DNA of 64,000 nt from Devosia oryziradicis (GTDB lineage Bacteria > Pseudomonadota > Alphaproteobacteria > Rhizobiales > Devosiaceae). This document shows positions 8,787 through 18,749 of this stretch, in pieces. Each line of letters starts with the position of its first letter. Position 1 is the stretch's first letter. Where the stretch lies: assembly GCF_016698645.1 (NCBI RefSeq), contig NZ_CP068047.1, forward strand, positions 1,399,001-1,463,000, given 5' to 3'. Under the pieces are notes generated by a model that saw nothing but the letters and a program-made list of their open reading frames with translations, ran no database searches and was not told the origin of the DNA. The position numbers and the translations under genes were made by a program.

Positions 8787-10373
8787 CTATGCCATCGCGT
8801 CGATGGCCTGCCGCTGGCGGAGCATTTCGAGGAAGATGCGGTAGTCCCTGTCGAACTGCGGGCGGGCGGCCGGATCGGGGGCGCGCTCGCGGCCGCCTTG
8901 CTGCATGGCGATGCAGGCCGCATCGAGGCCAGGATAGAGGCCGGCGGCGGTGGCCGCGACCATGGCCATGCCCAGCAGCGTTGCGTCGCGGGCCGAGGAC
9001 TCCACCACGGTGCAGCCCGTGGCATCGGCATAAAGCTCCATCAGCACGGCGTTCTTGGTGTGGCCACCGGTCACGTGGAGCGTGTCGATGGCGTAGCCGC
9101 GGGTGTTGAGGGTTTCGAGGATGTGGCGGACGCCCAGGGCGATGGAAACGGCGGTGCGCCAATAAAGGCGGCAGAGCGAGTCGAAATCACTGTCGAGTGT
9201 GAGGCCGGAGATGACGCCGAGGGCGAAGGGGTCGCCAAGGGGCGAGCGGTTGCCGTGGAAGTCGGGCAGGACGTGCAGGCGCTCGGCCAGGGCCAGCCCC
9301 TCCTGAGCGCGCAGTTCCATGATGCGGGCGGCGATGGCGTGGTGGCGTTCGGGCGTCGGCTCGCCGCCCGCGCCGTGCCAGCGGATGATGTGGTCGAGCA
9401 GGGCACCAGTGGCGGACTGGCCGCCTTCGTTGAGCCAGACGCCGGGCAGGACGGCGCCGAAGTAGGGTCCCCAGACGCCTGATGTCGGGCGGGCCTCGGC
9501 CGACAGCGCCATGACGCAGCTCGAGGTGCCGGCGATCAGCGCCAGGTGCCGGTCGATGGTATCGACATCGTGCGTGAATGCGCCGAGCACCCCCAGTGCG
9601 CCGGCATGGGCATCGATAAGACCGGCGCCGACGCGGCAGGCGGTGGTGAGGCCCAGATCGGCGGCTGCGGCCGGGGTAAGGGGGCCGAGATCGGTGCCCA
9701 CCGGGCTGGCCTGTTCGGGAAGGGATGCCTTGTCGAGCAGGTCGTCCAGACCCACACTGGCCAGGAAATCAGGCTGCCAGCCCGCTTCGGTGTGGGCGAG
9801 ATAAGTCCATTTGCAGGTGAGGGTCGACTGGCTGCGAGCGAGCGAGCCCGTGGCTTTCCAGGACAGGAAATCGGCCAGGTCGAACATCATGCCGGCGCGC
9901 TGCCAGCTCGCCGGCATATGGCGCTTGAGCCACATGAGCTTGGGCACTTCCATTTCCGGTGACATGACACCGCCGGCATAGTCGAGCACGAGGTGCCCGG
10001 TGGCGGTGCATTCTTCAGCTTCATCGAGCGCGCGGTGGTCCAGCCAGACTACGGTATCCCAATTGTCCGCGCCATTGGTCGAGACCGTGACCGGCCTGCC
10101 GTTGCCGTCGCGAACGACAAGGGAGCAGGTAGCGTCGAAACTGAGGCCGACCACATGGCTTGGGTCGGCACCGGCCTTGGTCATCGCTTCGCGCACGGCA
10201 GCGCAGACGGCATACCAGATCTGCTCGCTGTCATGCTCGGCATGATTGGCGTCGGTGCGGTTCATGGCGATGGGATGTTCGGCGCGGCCGGCCAGCGCGC
10301 CCTGCGCGGTCAGCACGCCGGCCCGGGCACTCCCCGTGCCAACGTCAACTGCCACCAGGAGGCTTTGCGTCAA
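8787..10373 (-). CDS. FGGY-family carbohydrate kinase (D-ribulokinase-like)
   Basis: 528 aa, starting at TTG 10373 with AGAAGAAGG about nine bases upstream; no ATG fits the FGGY N terminus. The phosphate motif DVGTGSARAG is at residues 10-19. GLSFDATCSLVV is typical of the D-ribulokinase/YpCarbK branch, and the C-terminal VTGGHTKNAVLMELYADATG completes the actin-like ATPase fold. The length fits the family (about 520-550). It phosphorylates a ketose, probably D-ribulose or D-xylulose, made by the polyol dehydrogenase encoded upstream. It is last in the polyol operon, 200 bases after the dehydrogenase with a REP-like palindrome between, so expression may be lower. Substrate is inferred. Confidence 0.85.
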   Translation of the reverse strand: MTQSLLVAVDVGTGSARAGVLTAQGALAGRAEHPIAMNRTDANHAEHDSEQIWYAVCAAVREAMTKAGADPSHVVGLSFDATCSLVVRDGNGRPVTVSTNGADNWDTVVWLDHRALDEAEECTATGHLVLDYAGGVMSPEMEVPKLMWLKRHMPASWQRAGMMFDLADFLSWKATGSLARSQSTLTCKWTYLAHTEAGWQPDFLASVGLDDLLDKASLPEQASPVGTDLGPLTPAAAADLGLTTACRVGAGLIDAHAGALGVLGAFTHDVDTIDRHLALIAGTSSCVMALSAEARPTSGVWGPYFGAVLPGVWLNEGGQSATGALLDHIIRWHGAGGEPTPERHHAIAARIMELRAQEGLALAERLHVLPDFHGNRSPLGDPFALGVISGLTLDSDFDSLCRLYWRTAVSIALGVRHILETLNTRGYAIDTLHVTGGHTKNAVLMELYADATGCTVVESSARDATLLGMAMVAATAAGLYPGLDAACIAMQQGGRERAPDPAARPQFDRDYRIFLEMLRQRQAIDAMA

Positions 10374-10461
10374 GGATCGGCGCCTTCTTCTCGGTTAGGG
10401 CGCGAAAGTAGCGGAAGGATCGGGGGGAGGCTAGGGGGGCGACCGGCGTGGCACGAAGCGC

Positions 10462-10531
10462 GGTGTCATTCCATGCTCCAAGTCATTGGAGAAATTCGGA
10501 CACGGATTCCGGCCTTCGCCGGGATGACACC
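10462..10531. repeat. REP-like intergenic inverted repeat
   Basis: GGTGTCATTCC (10462-10472) and GGGATGACACC (10521-10531) are inverted copies with one mismatch, enclosing a smaller palindrome around TTCCGGCCTTCGCCGG. A related GTGTCATCCC...GGGGTGACAC element lies at 31326-31351. This is typical of dispersed extragenic palindromes. Confidence 0.7.
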
Positions 10532-10572
10532 GCGCATGACAGGGCTCAATGGCCCGATAAAGTGAAGAAGGC

Positions 10573-12045
10573 CTAAAGCCGATCTGCCAGGTATCGCTCC
10601 AATGTCGCCTTGGTGCCGACGCTCCAGAGCGTGGTCAGGGCGTGACCGAAGGCAGCGACGAAGGACTGGCTGCGGCCGAGATCGCCGTAGATGTCGGTCA
10701 TGGCAAGCCAGGCCTTCGGATCATCCTTGGCCAGCCGTGCCTGGCGGGTCAGGCGGTTCCAGCTTGGGTCGTTGGGTTCGATGACGGCACCTGAATCCGA
10801 TGTGCCATAGCAGTAGCGACACCAGAGTGCGGAAACGAGCGCCAGACCAATGACGGACTGTCCGGCAGCAACCCGGTCGACTGCCGACGGAACAATGAAT
10901 TTCGGTTGCCGGTTCGAGCCGTCAAGCGCCAGGCGGCGCACGGTATCGCCGATCTTTGGATTGGCGAAACGGCGCTGGCAGAGCGCGAAATAGTCGTGAA
11001 GGTCCGTATCGGGCACGGGCGGGACGACGGGGATGATCTCGTCGTTCTCGACCTTGGCGAGGAACGCCGCGATCAGAGGGTGTTCCATTGCCTCGTGGAC
11101 AAAGTGGATATCGAGCAGGCCCGCGGGGTAGGCAATGGTGGCGTGGCCGCCATTGAGGATGCGGATCTTCATGTGCTCATAGGGCGCGACGTCGCTGACG
11201 AACTGCACGCCGACCCTTTCCAGCGCTGGCCGGCCGGCGGGGAAGTTGTCCTCGAGCACCCATTGCTTGAAGCTCTCGCAGAAGACGGGCCAGTTATCGT
11301 CTATGCCGAAGTTGTCGGACAGCAGCGCGACCTCGCGCGGAGAGGTGGCGGGGGTGATGCGGTCGACCATGCCATTGGGGAAGGCGACGTTGTCGCGCAC
11401 CCACTGGGCGAGCGCCGGATCGACCAACTTGGCCAGCCCGACCACGGCATTCTGGGTGACATGACCGTTGCCGGGAATGTTGTCGCAGCTCATTACAGTG
11501 AAGGGCTGAATGCCGGCATTGCGACGGCGGATCAGACCGGCGAGGATGAGGCCGAAGGCGGTCCTGGGTTCTGCCATGCTGGCGGCGTCGAAGGCGATGT
11601 CGGGATGGTTGGGATCGAACTTCTGGCTGGCCGGGTCGATATAGTAGCCGCCCTCGGTGATCGTCAGCGACACGATGCGAATGGCCGGATCGGCGAGGCG
11701 GGCAATGACGGCGGCGCTGTCGCCCGGCTTGATATAGTCGATCATGGCGCCGGTGATGCGAGCACTGCTGCTATCGGCTTCCTGCTCGACGACGGTGGTC
11801 AGCCAATCCTGTGATTTCAGTTTCTGCCGCATGGCCTCGTCGGCATCGCGAACGCCAGCACCGACCAGGGCCCAATCATGGCTGGAACCCAGCGCGAACA
11901 GGTCGTCGAGATAGACGGCCTGGTGAGCGCGATGGAAGTTGCCGACGCCGAAATGGACGATGCCGGCCGTGAGGGAGGCTCGGTCATAGGCTGGGAGGGC
12001 GGCGGTGGTGATCCGGGGCAGGGTGGCGGCGGAGAGTTTGGTCAT
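10573..12045 (-). CDS. mannitol dehydrogenase family protein (polyol 2-dehydrogenase)
   Basis: 490 aa from ATG 12045 (AAGGA nine bases upstream). It belongs to the long-chain polyol dehydrogenases: the N-terminal nucleotide motif is GVGNFHRAHQ (about 33-42) and the catalytic signature K-x-R-x-L-N-x-x-H is at 293-301 (KIRILNGGH), followed by the C-terminal substrate domain. The reaction is oxidation of mannitol, arabitol or a related polyol to the 2-ketose with NAD(P). It follows the ABC ATPase in the operon, giving an uptake-oxidise-phosphorylate route with the FGGY kinase. Family members differ in polyol preference, so the exact substrate cannot be read from sequence. Confidence 0.9.
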   Translation of the reverse strand: MTKLSAATLPRITTAALPAYDRASLTAGIVHFGVGNFHRAHQAVYLDDLFALGSSHDWALVGAGVRDADEAMRQKLKSQDWLTTVVEQEADSSSARITGAMIDYIKPGDSAAVIARLADPAIRIVSLTITEGGYYIDPASQKFDPNHPDIAFDAASMAEPRTAFGLILAGLIRRRNAGIQPFTVMSCDNIPGNGHVTQNAVVGLAKLVDPALAQWVRDNVAFPNGMVDRITPATSPREVALLSDNFGIDDNWPVFCESFKQWVLEDNFPAGRPALERVGVQFVSDVAPYEHMKIRILNGGHATIAYPAGLLDIHFVHEAMEHPLIAAFLAKVENDEIIPVVPPVPDTDLHDYFALCQRRFANPKIGDTVRRLALDGSNRQPKFIVPSAVDRVAAGQSVIGLALVSALWCRYCYGTSDSGAVIEPNDPSWNRLTRQARLAKDDPKAWLAMTDIYGDLGRSQSFVAAFGHALTTLWSVGTKATLERYLADRL

Positions 12046-12068
12046 TGGATATAGTCCTTCACGCGCTC

Positions 12069-12163
12069 CCATGAGACCTCATGGTGAGCTTGTCGAACCA
12101 CGAGGTCGGGTCCGCTGAAACTGTGTGCCACGACCTCGTCCTTCGACAGGCTCAGAATGAGGT
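12069..12163. repeat. REP-like inverted repeat between polyol ATPase and dehydrogenase genes
   Basis: Two 33-base arms (12076-12108 and 12131-12163) are inverted copies with five mismatches. Arm 1 contains CTTGTCGAACCACGAGGT and arm 2 the 'cctcgtccttcgacaggctc' type core. Arm 1 is preceded by the palindrome CCATGAGACCTCATGG (12069-12084), whose reverse complement recurs at 14963-14978 in the same operon. Confidence 0.75.
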
Positions 12164-12180
12164 CTACGGACACCGCCTCC

Positions 12181-13185
<1,005 letters not shown>

Positions 13186-13202
13186 TTTTCAGTAGTCCCT
13201 TG

Positions 13203-14033
13203 TTACTTCACAGCGCCGAAGGTGAGGCCGCGGACGAGTTGTTTCTGGCTGAACCAGCCCATGAGCAGGATCGGCGCGATGGCGAGCAAGGATGCGGCCG
13301 AGAGCTTGGCGAGGAACAGGCCCTGCGGGCTTGAGAAGCTGGAGATGAAGGCAGTGAGCGTGCCGGCGCGGCCCGAGGTCAGCGTGATGGTCCAGAAGGC
13401 TTCGTTCCAGGCCAGGATCACGTTGAGCAGCAGCGTCGAGGCGATACCGGGCACCGCCATGGGCACGAGGACGTGGGTGATCTCGTTCCAGAGCTCGGCG
13501 CCATCCATGCGCGCGGCTTCGAGGATATCGACGGGTATTTCCTTGAAGTAGGTGTAGAGCATCCAGATGATGATCGGCAGGTTGATCAGGGTCATGATCA
13601 GCGTCAGGCCATGCACGGTATCGAGCAGGCGCAGGTCGCGGAAGATCAGGTAGATCGGGATCAGGACGCCGACGGCGGGCATCATCTTGGTGGAGAGCAT
13701 CCACATCAGGATGTCCTTGGTCTTCTTGGACGGCGCGAAGGCCATGGACCAGGCCGCCGGGATGCCGATGACCAGGCCCAGCAGGGTCGAGCCGACCGAG
13801 ACCAGGATCGAATTGGTGGCGTGCTTGAAGTAGTCCGAGCGATCCTGAACGGCGGCGAAGTTTTCCAGCGTGAAGTTCTGCGGAAAGAAGGTGGGGGTCG
13901 CGGCGATGGCTTCCGCCTCGGTCTTGAAGGCGGTCAGCAGCACCCAGAGGATGGGTGAGAACAGCAGCAGGGCGACGGCCCAGGCGAGGATGGTGAAGCC
14001 GATGCGGGTTTCAACGGGGACATTGCGGGCCAT
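13203..14033 (-). CDS. polyol ABC transporter permease (SmoG/MtlG type)
   Basis: 276 aa, six predicted membrane segments. It carries the EAA loop typical of binding-protein-dependent permeases (EAARMDGAELWNEITHVLVP, about residues 165-184) that docks on the ATPase. The N terminus ETRIGFTILAWAVALLLFSPILW fits the MalG-like second permease. AGGGAGAA precedes the ATG. It is encoded between its partner permease and the ATPase, 12 bases after the former. It forms half of the inner-membrane channel for a sugar alcohol. Confidence 0.92.
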   Translation of the reverse strand: MARNVPVETRIGFTILAWAVALLLFSPILWVLLTAFKTEAEAIAATPTFFPQNFTLENFAAVQDRSDYFKHATNSILVSVGSTLLGLVIGIPAAWSMAFAPSKKTKDILMWMLSTKMMPAVGVLIPIYLIFRDLRLLDTVHGLTLIMTLINLPIIIWMLYTYFKEIPVDILEAARMDGAELWNEITHVLVPMAVPGIASTLLLNVILAWNEAFWTITLTSGRAGTLTAFISSFSSPQGLFLAKLSAASLLAIAPILLMGWFSQKQLVRGLTFGAVK

Positions 14034-14045
14034 GGTGGTTCTCCC

Positions 14046-14918
14046 TCACGCGTCCAGGTTCTTGCCGACGGCGCGCATCAGGAAGAAGGCGACGATGTTG
14101 GCGAGGATGACAGCCACCACGCCCCCGGCTGACCCCGCGCCGATGTCGTTGGACAGGATGCCGGTGCGGAAGACCAGGAAGGCGATGTTGGTGGACGCAT
14201 AGCCCGGGCCGCCGCCTGTGGTGACGCGGATCTCGGCGAAGATGCCGAGCAGGAAGATGGTCTGGATCAGGATCACGATGGTGATCGAGCGGGCCATGTG
14301 CGGCAGGATGATGTAGCGGAAGCGGTTGATGGCGTTGGCGCCATCCATCTCGGCGGCCTCGCGCTGCTCTTCGGAGAGCGACTGCAAGGCGGTGAGCAGG
14401 ATCAGCGTCGCAAAGGGCAGCCACTGCCAGGCGACGATGACGATGACGGAAAACAGCGGATACTGGTTGAACCAGTCGACCGGCTGCAGGCCGAAGAATT
14501 TCCACAGATGCCCGAGCATGCCATAGCCGGGATGCATGAAGCCGTTCTTCCAGATCAGCGCCGCGACGGGCGGCATGACAAAGAAGGGCGAGATGACGAT
14601 GATGCGGAGGATCCCCTGGCCCCAGATGGGCTGATCGAGCAGCAGGGCCAGGAACGTGCCGCCGATGACGGTGATGAGCAGGACGCCGCCGACCAGGATC
14701 AGGGTGTTGACCAGTGACTGGGTGAAGCTGGGATCGCCGATGACGTAGAGGTAGTTCGCCCAGCCGGCAAAGCCGGTCATCATCGGGTTGATCAGGCTGT
14801 AGTTCTGGAACGAGAACCACAGGGTCATGACCAGGGGCACGATCATCCAGATCAGCAGGACGATCACCGATGGCGCCATCATGATGCGGGCGAGGGTGCG
14901 GGTCTGTGCGGTGGCCAT
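14046..14918 (-). CDS. polyol ABC transporter permease (SmoF/MtlF type)
   Basis: 290 aa from ATG 14918, which has GAGGA four bases upstream; the frame is open further up but starts inside the intergenic palindromes. Six membrane helices with the MalF-like first permease pattern (APSVIVLLIWMIVPLVMTLW near the N terminus) and an EAA loop REAAEMDGANAINRFRYIIL. It pairs with the permease encoded next. It is separated from the binding-protein gene by 131 bases containing two hairpins, a common arrangement that lets the binding protein be made in excess. Confidence 0.92.
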   Translation of the reverse strand: MATAQTRTLARIMMAPSVIVLLIWMIVPLVMTLWFSFQNYSLINPMMTGFAGWANYLYVIGDPSFTQSLVNTLILVGGVLLITVIGGTFLALLLDQPIWGQGILRIIVISPFFVMPPVAALIWKNGFMHPGYGMLGHLWKFFGLQPVDWFNQYPLFSVIVIVAWQWLPFATLILLTALQSLSEEQREAAEMDGANAINRFRYIILPHMARSITIVILIQTIFLLGIFAEIRVTTGGGPGYASTNIAFLVFRTGILSNDIGAGSAGGVVAVILANIVAFFLMRAVGKNLDA

Positions 14919-14962
14919 AGTGTCCTCAACCGGGCGGGGGCGGCAATCTACCAGCAGGCTCG

Positions 14963-14978
14963 CCATGAGGTCTCATGG
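14963..14978. repeat. palindrome shared with 12069-12084
   Basis: CCATGAGGTCTCATGG here is the reverse complement of CCATGAGACCTCATGG at 12069-12084. Eight-base arms extend to GCCATGAG/CTCATGGC. Both copies lie in intergenic gaps of the polyol operon. Confidence 0.7.
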
Positions 14979-14994
14979 CTGGTCTGGCTTGGAG

Positions 14995-15030
14995 CCGCCC
15001 GGTCGCCAGAGGGGACCGTTGACCGGGCGG
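14995..15030 (-). terminator. GC-rich hairpin after the polyol binding-protein gene
   Basis: CCGCCCGGTC (14995-15004) pairs perfectly with GACCGGGCGG (15021-15030) across a 16-base loop. There is no clear U-tract, so it is more likely a partial attenuator or 3'-end stabiliser of the binding-protein mRNA than a full stop. Confidence 0.5.
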
Positions 15031-15049
15031 GGTCGTCGTCGGGAGGAGA

Positions 15050-16360
15050 CTACTTGATATAGCCGGCGCGGGTCATGTCGCGCAGGGTGGCTTCCTGGGC
15101 CTGGGCCAGGGCGTCGTCGGCCGACATCTGGCCGGCCAGAGCCGCCGAGAAAAGCTGGCCCACATTGGTGGCGATGCCGGCAAATTCGGGGATGGCGACG
15201 AACTGGACGCCGACATAGGGCACCGGATCGACGGTCGGATGGGTCGGGTCGGCGGCGTAGATGGAGCCCAGGGTCATGTCGGCGAAGGGCGCGGCGGCCT
15301 TGTATTCGGCATTCTCATAGAGCGAGATGCGGGTGCCGGGGGGAACGTTGGCCCAGCCATCCTGTGCAGCGACCATTTCAAGATAGGCCTTGTCGGTAGC
15401 CCACTTGATGAACTGGGCAGCCGCGTCCTGCTGCTGGGAACCCTTAGGGATGGCCAGCGACCACGCCCAGAGCCAGTTGCCGCGCTTGCCCAGGCCGTTG
15501 TCGGGCGCCAGAGCAAAGCCGACCTTGTCGGCGACGGTGGAGTCATCGGGATTGGTGACGAAGGAAGCGGCGACGGTGGCGTCGATCCACATGCCGCACT
15601 TGCCCTGCTGGAACAGGGTCAGGTTTTCGTTGAAGCCGTTGGACGAGGCACCGGCGGGACCGGCATCGGCCATCAGTGACAGGTAGGTGTGGAGCGTCGA
15701 CTTCCACTGCTCGCTGTCGAACTGGGGCTTCCAGTTCTCATCGAACCAGCGGGCACCGAAGGAATTGGACATGGCGGTGAGGAAGGCCATGTTCTCGCCC
15801 CAGCCGGCCTTGCCGCGCAGGCAGATGCCGTTGATGTCGTTGGCGCGATCAGTCATGGCGCGGGCAGCCTGACCGATGAACTCCCAGGTCGGGGCCTCCG
15901 GCATTTCGAGGCCCGCTTTTTCCATCAGGTCCGTGCGGTACATGATGAAGGAGCTCTCGCCGTAGAAGGGCGCTGCATAGAGTTTGCCATCGACGCTGAG
16001 ACCATCACGGATCGGCGGCAGCAGGTCGTCGACGGCGTAGTCGGCGTCGTTGGTAAGCGCATCGAGCGGCACCAGCCAGCCCTGCTTGGCCCAAATCGGA
16101 ACTTCGTAAGTGCCGATTGTCATCACGTCATACTGGCCGCCATTGGTGGCTATGTCGGTGGTGACGTTCTGGCGCAGGGTATTTTCTTCCAGCACGACCC
16201 AGTTGAGCTCGATGCCGGTCGCTTCGGTGAATGCCGAGGACAGGCCCTGCATGCGGATCATGTCGCCATTGTTGACGGTGGCGATGGTGAGCGTCTGCGC
16301 CGAAGCGGATGCCGCCAGCGCAAGGGTGAACGCGCCCACGAGAATGGGTGTCAGTTTCAT
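15050..16360 (-). CDS. polyol ABC transporter substrate-binding protein (SmoE/MtlE type)
   Basis: 436 aa from ATG 16360 (GGGAGGA four bases upstream). A signal peptide ends near residue 22 (ALAASASA-QT). The mature protein matches CUT1 family 1 binding proteins for mannitol/sorbitol: it starts LTIATVNNGDMIRMQGLS and contains KAGWGENMAFLTAMSNSFGARWFDENW and GNWLWAWSLAIPKGS-like blocks. It captures a sugar alcohol in the periplasm for the two permeases. It is the first transporter gene of the operon, 156 bases downstream of the SorC-type regulator on the same strand. Confidence 0.92.
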   Translation of the reverse strand: MKLTPILVGAFTLALAASASAQTLTIATVNNGDMIRMQGLSSAFTEATGIELNWVVLEENTLRQNVTTDIATNGGQYDVMTIGTYEVPIWAKQGWLVPLDALTNDADYAVDDLLPPIRDGLSVDGKLYAAPFYGESSFIMYRTDLMEKAGLEMPEAPTWEFIGQAARAMTDRANDINGICLRGKAGWGENMAFLTAMSNSFGARWFDENWKPQFDSEQWKSTLHTYLSLMADAGPAGASSNGFNENLTLFQQGKCGMWIDATVAASFVTNPDDSTVADKVGFALAPDNGLGKRGNWLWAWSLAIPKGSQQQDAAAQFIKWATDKAYLEMVAAQDGWANVPPGTRISLYENAEYKAAAPFADMTLGSIYAADPTHPTVDPVPYVGVQFVAIPEFAGIATNVGQLFSAALAGQMSADDALAQAQEATLRDMTRAGYIK

Positions 16361-16516
16361 ATATTCCTCCCAGTAGCCGAAACGGGCATTTGTTCCGGCG
16401 ATGGGCAAATACTCACAATTCGCGCGGCAGAGTCAAGCGTGCTATGCGCTCACCGCAGGACGTCCGGCGCAGGGAAAACGATTTCGATGTGTCGATTATG
16501 TAGTTAAATCAATGGA

Positions 16517-17476
16517 CTAGGCGACCTGCAGCAAACCTTCTGCGGTACGTTCGTCAGTGATGAGGCCGTTGACCAAGCGGCGGTTGAGCGTGGCTCGAAT
16601 GCCGGGCAATTTTCTCTTGCCCATGGCGATTGCCACGACGAGCGCGCTCTCGCGCGATGGAATCGGCGCGGAGGCGACGCGTTCGTTGGTCAGGCCCTCG
16701 ATCATCTTGCCCTCGGCATCGAAGCTCCAACCGCAGATTTCGCCAACGGCGCCGGCTTTCTGCAGGGCCTTGAGCTCGGCGTCGGTGATGAAGCCGTCCA
16801 AATAGAGGGGAGCATCGGGCCCGATATCGCCGACCCCGACGAAGGTGACGTCGGCCTGCGCGGTGAGCGTCAACGTCTCGCGGATCATCGGCTGGGCATG
16901 CAGCAGCTCGCGCTCCCTGGCGGAGGAAGCGATGACCGGGAGCGGCATGGGGAAGCTGCGCGCCTTCACCGTATCGGCGATGTTGAAGATCACGTTGTAA
17001 TACGCGGCCGACCCGTCGGGCGCGATATTGCCGGTCAGGGACACGACCTTGTGGTGCGGACAGGTCATGGGCGTGAGCTGCTCCACGGCGGCCTTGAGCG
17101 TGCGGCCCGTACCGACGGCCATCACGATGGGGTCGGTACGCTTGAGCCAGCGTTCGATTTCGGCGGCCGTCGCTTCGGCGACCCCGATCGTCGTGGACTC
17201 GCTGGCAGGATCGGAGGGCACGACCTCCACAAGATCCAGGGCGAAGCGCGACCGCAGGCGGCTGGCCAGATCCATGCAGCGCCCGATGGGGTGATCGAGC
17301 CTGACCTTGATCAGGCCCTCGCTAACCGACAGCGACACCAGTCGCTGGGCGGACTGGCGCGAAATGCCAAGCTTGGCGGCGATCTCTTCCTGGGTGTTGC
17401 CGGCCACATAGTAGAGCCAGCCGGCGCGGGCGGCGTCATCCAACCTGTTCATCGAACCATCGATTCTCTGCGCCAT
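16517..17476 (-). CDS. SorC/DeoR-type sugar-binding transcriptional regulator
   Basis: 319 aa. N-terminal helix-turn-helix (about 25-52: NTQEEIAAKLGISRQSAQRLV) and a C-terminal SorC sugar-phosphate-binding domain, with GTGRTLKAAVEQL (about 121-133) and GVGDIGPDAPLYLDGF. Such regulators sense the phosphorylated sugar of their operon. It is encoded immediately upstream of the polyol transporter on the same strand, so it probably controls that operon; the 156-base gap at 16361-16516 must hold the promoter, though I see no convincing operator there. AGGGA lies six bases before the ATG. Confidence 0.88.
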   Translation of the reverse strand: MAQRIDGSMNRLDDAARAGWLYYVAGNTQEEIAAKLGISRQSAQRLVSLSVSEGLIKVRLDHPIGRCMDLASRLRSRFALDLVEVVPSDPASESTTIGVAEATAAEIERWLKRTDPIVMAVGTGRTLKAAVEQLTPMTCPHHKVVSLTGNIAPDGSAAYYNVIFNIADTVKARSFPMPLPVIASSARERELLHAQPMIRETLTLTAQADVTFVGVGDIGPDAPLYLDGFITDAELKALQKAGAVGEICGWSFDAEGKMIEGLTNERVASAPIPSRESALVVAIAMGKRKLPGIRATLNRRLVNGLITDERTAEGLLQVA

Positions 17477-17549
17477 GCGCCGTCCCTGCGGTTGGGCGGA
17501 TTATTCCGCCATGCCGGGCGCGGTCGCAAGGCGTTTTCTCGATTCGGTG

Positions 17550-18326
17550 CTATGCGGCAGGTGGGGCCGGGTTGCGCGCGAGCTGGCTGAGGGCCACGCG
17601 GATGTCGCGCTCGGTATCCTTGAGGTGGACCCGCATCGCCTCCGCGGCGGCGCGGCCATTGCCGGCCTTGATGCAGTCGACGATGCGCTGGTGCGCGGCA
17701 ATGGTGTCCAGCATGGTATGGCCGCGTTGCTCGTGACCGCGGCGGCTGATGAAGAAGCCCTCGCGCAACGGCTGCGCCATGGCTTCGAAGAGAAAGCCCA
17801 GCACCCGGTTACCGCTGGCCAGCGCCACGGCTTCGTGGAAGCCGACGTCGTGGGTGTGAAATTCCAGCTCCTGCTCGGGGCTCATGTTGATGCCGCCGGG
17901 TCCAACCGTATCGCGCATACCCTGCAGCTCGCTCTCGATGGCCGCAATGCCGGCACGCGTCGCCCGCTTGGCGGCTAGGGTGGCGGACTGCACTTCAAGC
18001 GAAAGGCGGACGTCCACCAGATCGAACAGGCCTTTGGGGTCGTAGCGGATGATGGAGGTGAGGAAGTCGCCGAAAGCGGCGCCATCGGGCTCGCGCACCA
18101 CGGCCTTGCGGCCGCGGGCGATGACCAGGAGGCCGCGGCCCTCGAGCAGCTTGACGGCCTCGCGGATGGTCAGGCGGCTGACGTCGTAGCGCGCCGCCAG
18201 TTCCGCCTCGCTCGGCAGGGTGGAGCCGGGCGCCAGTTCGCTCAGGATGAGCTGCGCCAAGGCATCTGCCACCGTCTGGGCGGCCGTCGCATGATCCGGG
18301 CGAAAGCGCTCGTCGGATAGGGTCAC
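17550..18326 (-). CDS. GntR/FadR-family transcriptional regulator
   Basis: 258 aa starting at GTG 18326, preceded by GGAGG at four bases. The winged helix-turn-helix is at about 14-80 (LILSELAPGSTLPSEAELAARYDVSRLTIREAVKLLEGRGLL) and the C-terminal FCD effector domain at about 95-245, with metal-binding-type His residues (EFHTHDVGFHEAV). A perfect palindrome, AAGGTATCAGATACCTT, lies 10-26 bases upstream of the start, indicating autoregulation. It stands divergent from chvE-gguAB, and the half-site recurs before chvE, so control of that sugar operon is inferred. Confidence 0.9.
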   Translation of the reverse strand: MTLSDERFRPDHATAAQTVADALAQLILSELAPGSTLPSEAELAARYDVSRLTIREAVKLLEGRGLLVIARGRKAVVREPDGAAFGDFLTSIIRYDPKGLFDLVDVRLSLEVQSATLAAKRATRAGIAAIESELQGMRDTVGPGGINMSPEQELEFHTHDVGFHEAVALASGNRVLGFLFEAMAQPLREGFFISRRGHEQRGHTMLDTIAAHQRIVDCIKAGNGRAAAEAMRVHLKDTERDIRVALSQLARNPAPPAA

Positions 18327-18335
18327 GAATCCTCC

Positions 18336-18352
18336 AAGGTATCAGATACCTT
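18336..18352. promoter_or_regulatory. GntR-type operator, site 1
   Basis: Perfect 17-base palindrome AAGGTATCAGATACCTT (8-base arms, single central base) just upstream of the GTG of the GntR gene. Placement over the regulator's own promoter/leader suggests autorepression. Confidence 0.65.
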
Positions 18353-18507
18353 TGTCGTTCCCGCGACGCTTTGCGCTCTTTCCGGGTACGTACCTGAACA
18401 GGTCATGACATCTTAACGGTGCGAATGGCACGCCGCAACCACCGTAAAACATGGGTTACCGTTAATATTCGGTGATCGAAAAAATTCGTGAGGCGCGGGA
18501 ATCCGGC

Positions 18508-18530
18508 TTTACACTGGTATCTGATTATCC
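18508..18530 (+). promoter_or_regulatory. candidate chvE promoter element with GntR half-site (site 2)
   Basis: TTTACA (18508-18513) could be a -35 box. It is followed at once by TGGTATCTGATTATCC, where GGTATCTGAT (18516-18525) is identical to one strand of site 1. The second arm is imperfect. The operator would overlap the promoter spacer. Confidence 0.4.
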
Positions 18531-18749
18531 TAGTTTCCGGCCCGTGGGCTTGGGAGGGCCCGGGCGGCAACCGCCGCCACGCAGGAGGACCTTCATGCAC
18601 GATAGACTGGCAGCACGCCCGCGGGTGTCGCCTCAGTTTTCGGTCGCTCGCGATTCCCATCTCGATGTGACGCATGCATCGTCCAAGGCCTTTCCCCTGA
18701 CGACCATCCAAAAAGCTTCTGAACTCGAAATACAAAAGGGAGTCGAGAC

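Larger units (their letters stand above)
18327..18749. other. 423-base divergent control region between gntR-type gene and chvE
   Basis: No gene supported. It contains the two GGTATC-type sites listed separately and an AT-richer stretch at 18410-18490. Short frames read through it, but they have no ribosome binding site and unnatural composition. Confidence 0.7.

Noticed and set aside
10374..10572. Gene in the 199-base gap before the FGGY kinase
   Set aside because: Only a REP-like palindrome and the kinase's upstream region are visible; the short frames crossing it lack start signals.
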